Assembly (NCBI GenBank): GCA_025934545.1
Contig: JAICXV010000121.1
Coordinates: forward strand, 1-6,889
Source of the DNA: Verrucomicrobiia bacterium
Lineage (GTDB): Bacteria; Verrucomicrobiota; Verrucomicrobiia; Limisphaerales; Palsa-1400
DNA length: 6,889 bases
Direction: 5' to 3'
A program made the position numbers and the translations under genes. Positions 5,906-6,889 of the stretch are shown in pieces (positions within the stretch are counted from its first letter, which is position 1; every line of letters begins with the position of its first letter). The notes beneath the pieces were generated by a model. The model was not told where the DNA came from, ran no database searches, and saw nothing but the letters and a program-made list of their open reading frames with translations.

Positions 5906-6865
5906 ATGAAGCCGATGTGGAAGACGCTGCTTTTCGCCGCGGCGGCCTCTGCGCTCATTTGCGGCAGAAGCACTGCGAATGAACATGTGACCTTGGCACT
6001 CAATTGGATTCCGCATTCCCTTCACTTCGGCATCTATCTCGCCAAGGAGCGCGGCTGGTACCAGCAAGCAGGTCTCGATGTTCGTATAGAACGCGGCTAC
6101 GGCTCCGGTGACACGGTGAAGCGAGTGGGGACGGGCGCTGCGGACTTCGGATTAGCCGATGCTGCCTCGGTTGCCCTAGGTCGCGCCAATGGAGCGCCTA
6201 CAAAGCTAATCGCGATGCTTATGGATCGACCTGCCGACGCGATCTATTTCATTAAAGGAGGAAGCATCCAAACTCCCAAGGATCTCAAGGGAAAGACTAT
6301 CGCCGCGGCCGCCGGAGAGACCTCGATCAACCTGCTTCCTGTGTTCGCAAAGCGTGCTGGCTTCGATCCCACGAAGGTCGAGATCGTCACTATGTCTTCG
6401 CCTAACAAGATACCGAGCTTGGTTCAGCGGAAGGTCGATTCGATCGTCACGTTCACGAACGAAGAGCCGATGGTAAAGAATGCCGGCCGAATGGCGAACG
6501 TCAAAATCGGTCGCTTCCTGTTCGCGGACTACGGGGTGGACTACTACTCCGTCGGTATCATCGCGTCCGACAAGACGCTCGAAACGAAGCCGCAGGTCGT
6601 CAAGAAGTTTCTCGATGCGACCATGCGCGGATATGCGGAGGCCTTCGCAAAGCCCGGCGAGGCGCTCGATGCCTTCATCAAGGCCAATCCGGCGTCGAGT
6701 CGCGATCTCATGAAGCAGCAGTGGCAGACGCTGAGATACAACATGTTGACACCAACGGCTGAGGACAAGGGATTCGGGTACATGGATGATGCGCGCATGC
6801 AAGCGGAAGTATTCGAGAAGCTTCTGCAGGCACCCCGGCAGCCGATCGTACACCAGGAGGGCTAA
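5906..6865 (+). CDS. ABC transporter substrate-binding protein, NMT1/THI5-like (SBP2)
   Basis: Second periplasmic binding protein of the cluster, 319 aa, and the partner encoded in the same operon as the permease and ATPase. It has a Sec signal peptide (hydrophobic core about 7-19, STA motif at 22-24), so the mature protein starts near NEHVTLALNW. It shares with SBP1 the motif LALNWIPHSLHFGIYLA (30-46), FGLADAAS (81-88), TPKDLKGKT (123-131), AGETSINLLP (136-145), NEEPMV (185-190) and the identical FADYGVDYYSVG (206-217). By hand, about 166 of 280 aligned residues match (59%). The C-terminus departs from SBP1 after about residue 298 and is about 15 residues shorter, lacking the SDIYTMRFL-like ending. 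A strong ribosome site GGGAGG (5895-5900) lies 5 nt before the ATG. Its codons are richer in GC than those of SBP1. The ligand is unknown but probably overlaps with or resembles that of SBP1. Confidence 0.93.
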   Translation: MKPMWKTLLFAAAASALICGRSTANEHVTLALNWIPHSLHFGIYLAKERGWYQQAGLDVRIERGYGSGDTVKRVGTGAADFGLADAASVALGRANGAPTKLIAMLMDRPADAIYFIKGGSIQTPKDLKGKTIAAAAGETSINLLPVFAKRAGFDPTKVEIVTMSSPNKIPSLVQRKVDSIVTFTNEEPMVKNAGRMANVKIGRFLFADYGVDYYSVGIIASDKTLETKPQVVKKFLDATMRGYAEAFAKPGEALDAFIKANPASSRDLMKQQWQTLRYNMLTPTAEDKGFGYMDDARMQAEVFEKLLQAPRQPIVHQEG

Positions 6866-6867
6866 GC

Positions 6868-6889
6868 GTGGCGGTTCCAGTAATTGTGC
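6868..6889 (+). CDS. 5' end of the next operon gene, cut by the window edge
   Basis: A GTG start at 6868 opens a frame reading M-A-V-P-V-I-V to the edge. An exact AGGAGG (6855-6860), inside the last codons of SBP2, sits 7 nt upstream, and only 2 nt separate the SBP2 stop from this start. The strong ribosome site and tight spacing support a real, cotranscribed gene. Seven residues are too few to name a product. Confidence 0.6.

Noticed and set aside
5519..6067. Minus-strand open frame of 182 codons across the ATPase-SBP2 junction
   Set aside because: It overlaps two well-supported plus-strand genes and their ribosome site, and its translation shows no recognisable features.
6206..6853. Long open frame on the minus strand (215 codons) opposite SBP2
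   Set aside because: It is the shadow of a GC-rich gene whose plus-strand product has clear family motifs. The antisense product has no recognisable domain and no supporting context.

Overview
The window is a solute-uptake and catabolism cluster from a bacterium. GC content is moderate (short hand-counted stretches range from about 43% to 58%). Gene order, IclR control and protein flavour suggest an alphaproteobacterium, possibly a rhizobial or Bradyrhizobium-like lineage. This is inference from style; no RNA gene or other taxonomic marker is present.

Layout. On the minus strand, a D-2-hydroxyacid dehydrogenase (68-1033) is followed by the first codons of another gene that runs off the left edge (1-24). 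A 211-bp divergent intergenic region (1034-1244) separates them from a plus-strand series: an acetamidase/formamidase-family hydrolase (1245-2192), a periplasmic NMT1/THI5-like substrate-binding protein (SBP1, 2343-3347), a stretch rich in inverted repeats that ends in a Rho-independent terminator (3397-3427), an IclR-family regulator (3514-4335), an ABC permease (4332-5117), an ABC ATPase (5117-5890), a second substrate-binding protein (SBP2, 5906-6865), and a GTG-started gene cut by the right edge (6868 onward).

How it works together. Regulator, permease, ATPase, SBP2 and the next gene overlap or are separated by at most 15 nt, with ATGA and TAATG junctions, so they look like one translationally coupled operon. 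SBP1 lies upstream of the terminator and is probably transcribed with or near the formamidase. It is about 59% identical to SBP2 by hand alignment, so one permease/ATPase pair probably serves two binding proteins that are expressed separately. The hydrolase suggests that the imported compound, or a breakdown product, carries an amide or formamide bond. The dehydrogenase could act on a 2-keto or 2-hydroxy acid further along. The ligand cannot be read from the sequence.

Most notable features: the duplicated SBPs on either side of the regulator; a perfect 7-3-7 inverted repeat directly abutting the IclR start codon; and a run of perfect inverted repeats from 3273 to 3427 at the 3' end of SBP1. 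All the protein families are known ones. I did not find a clearly unprecedented system; any novelty lies in the arrangement and the undefined substrate.
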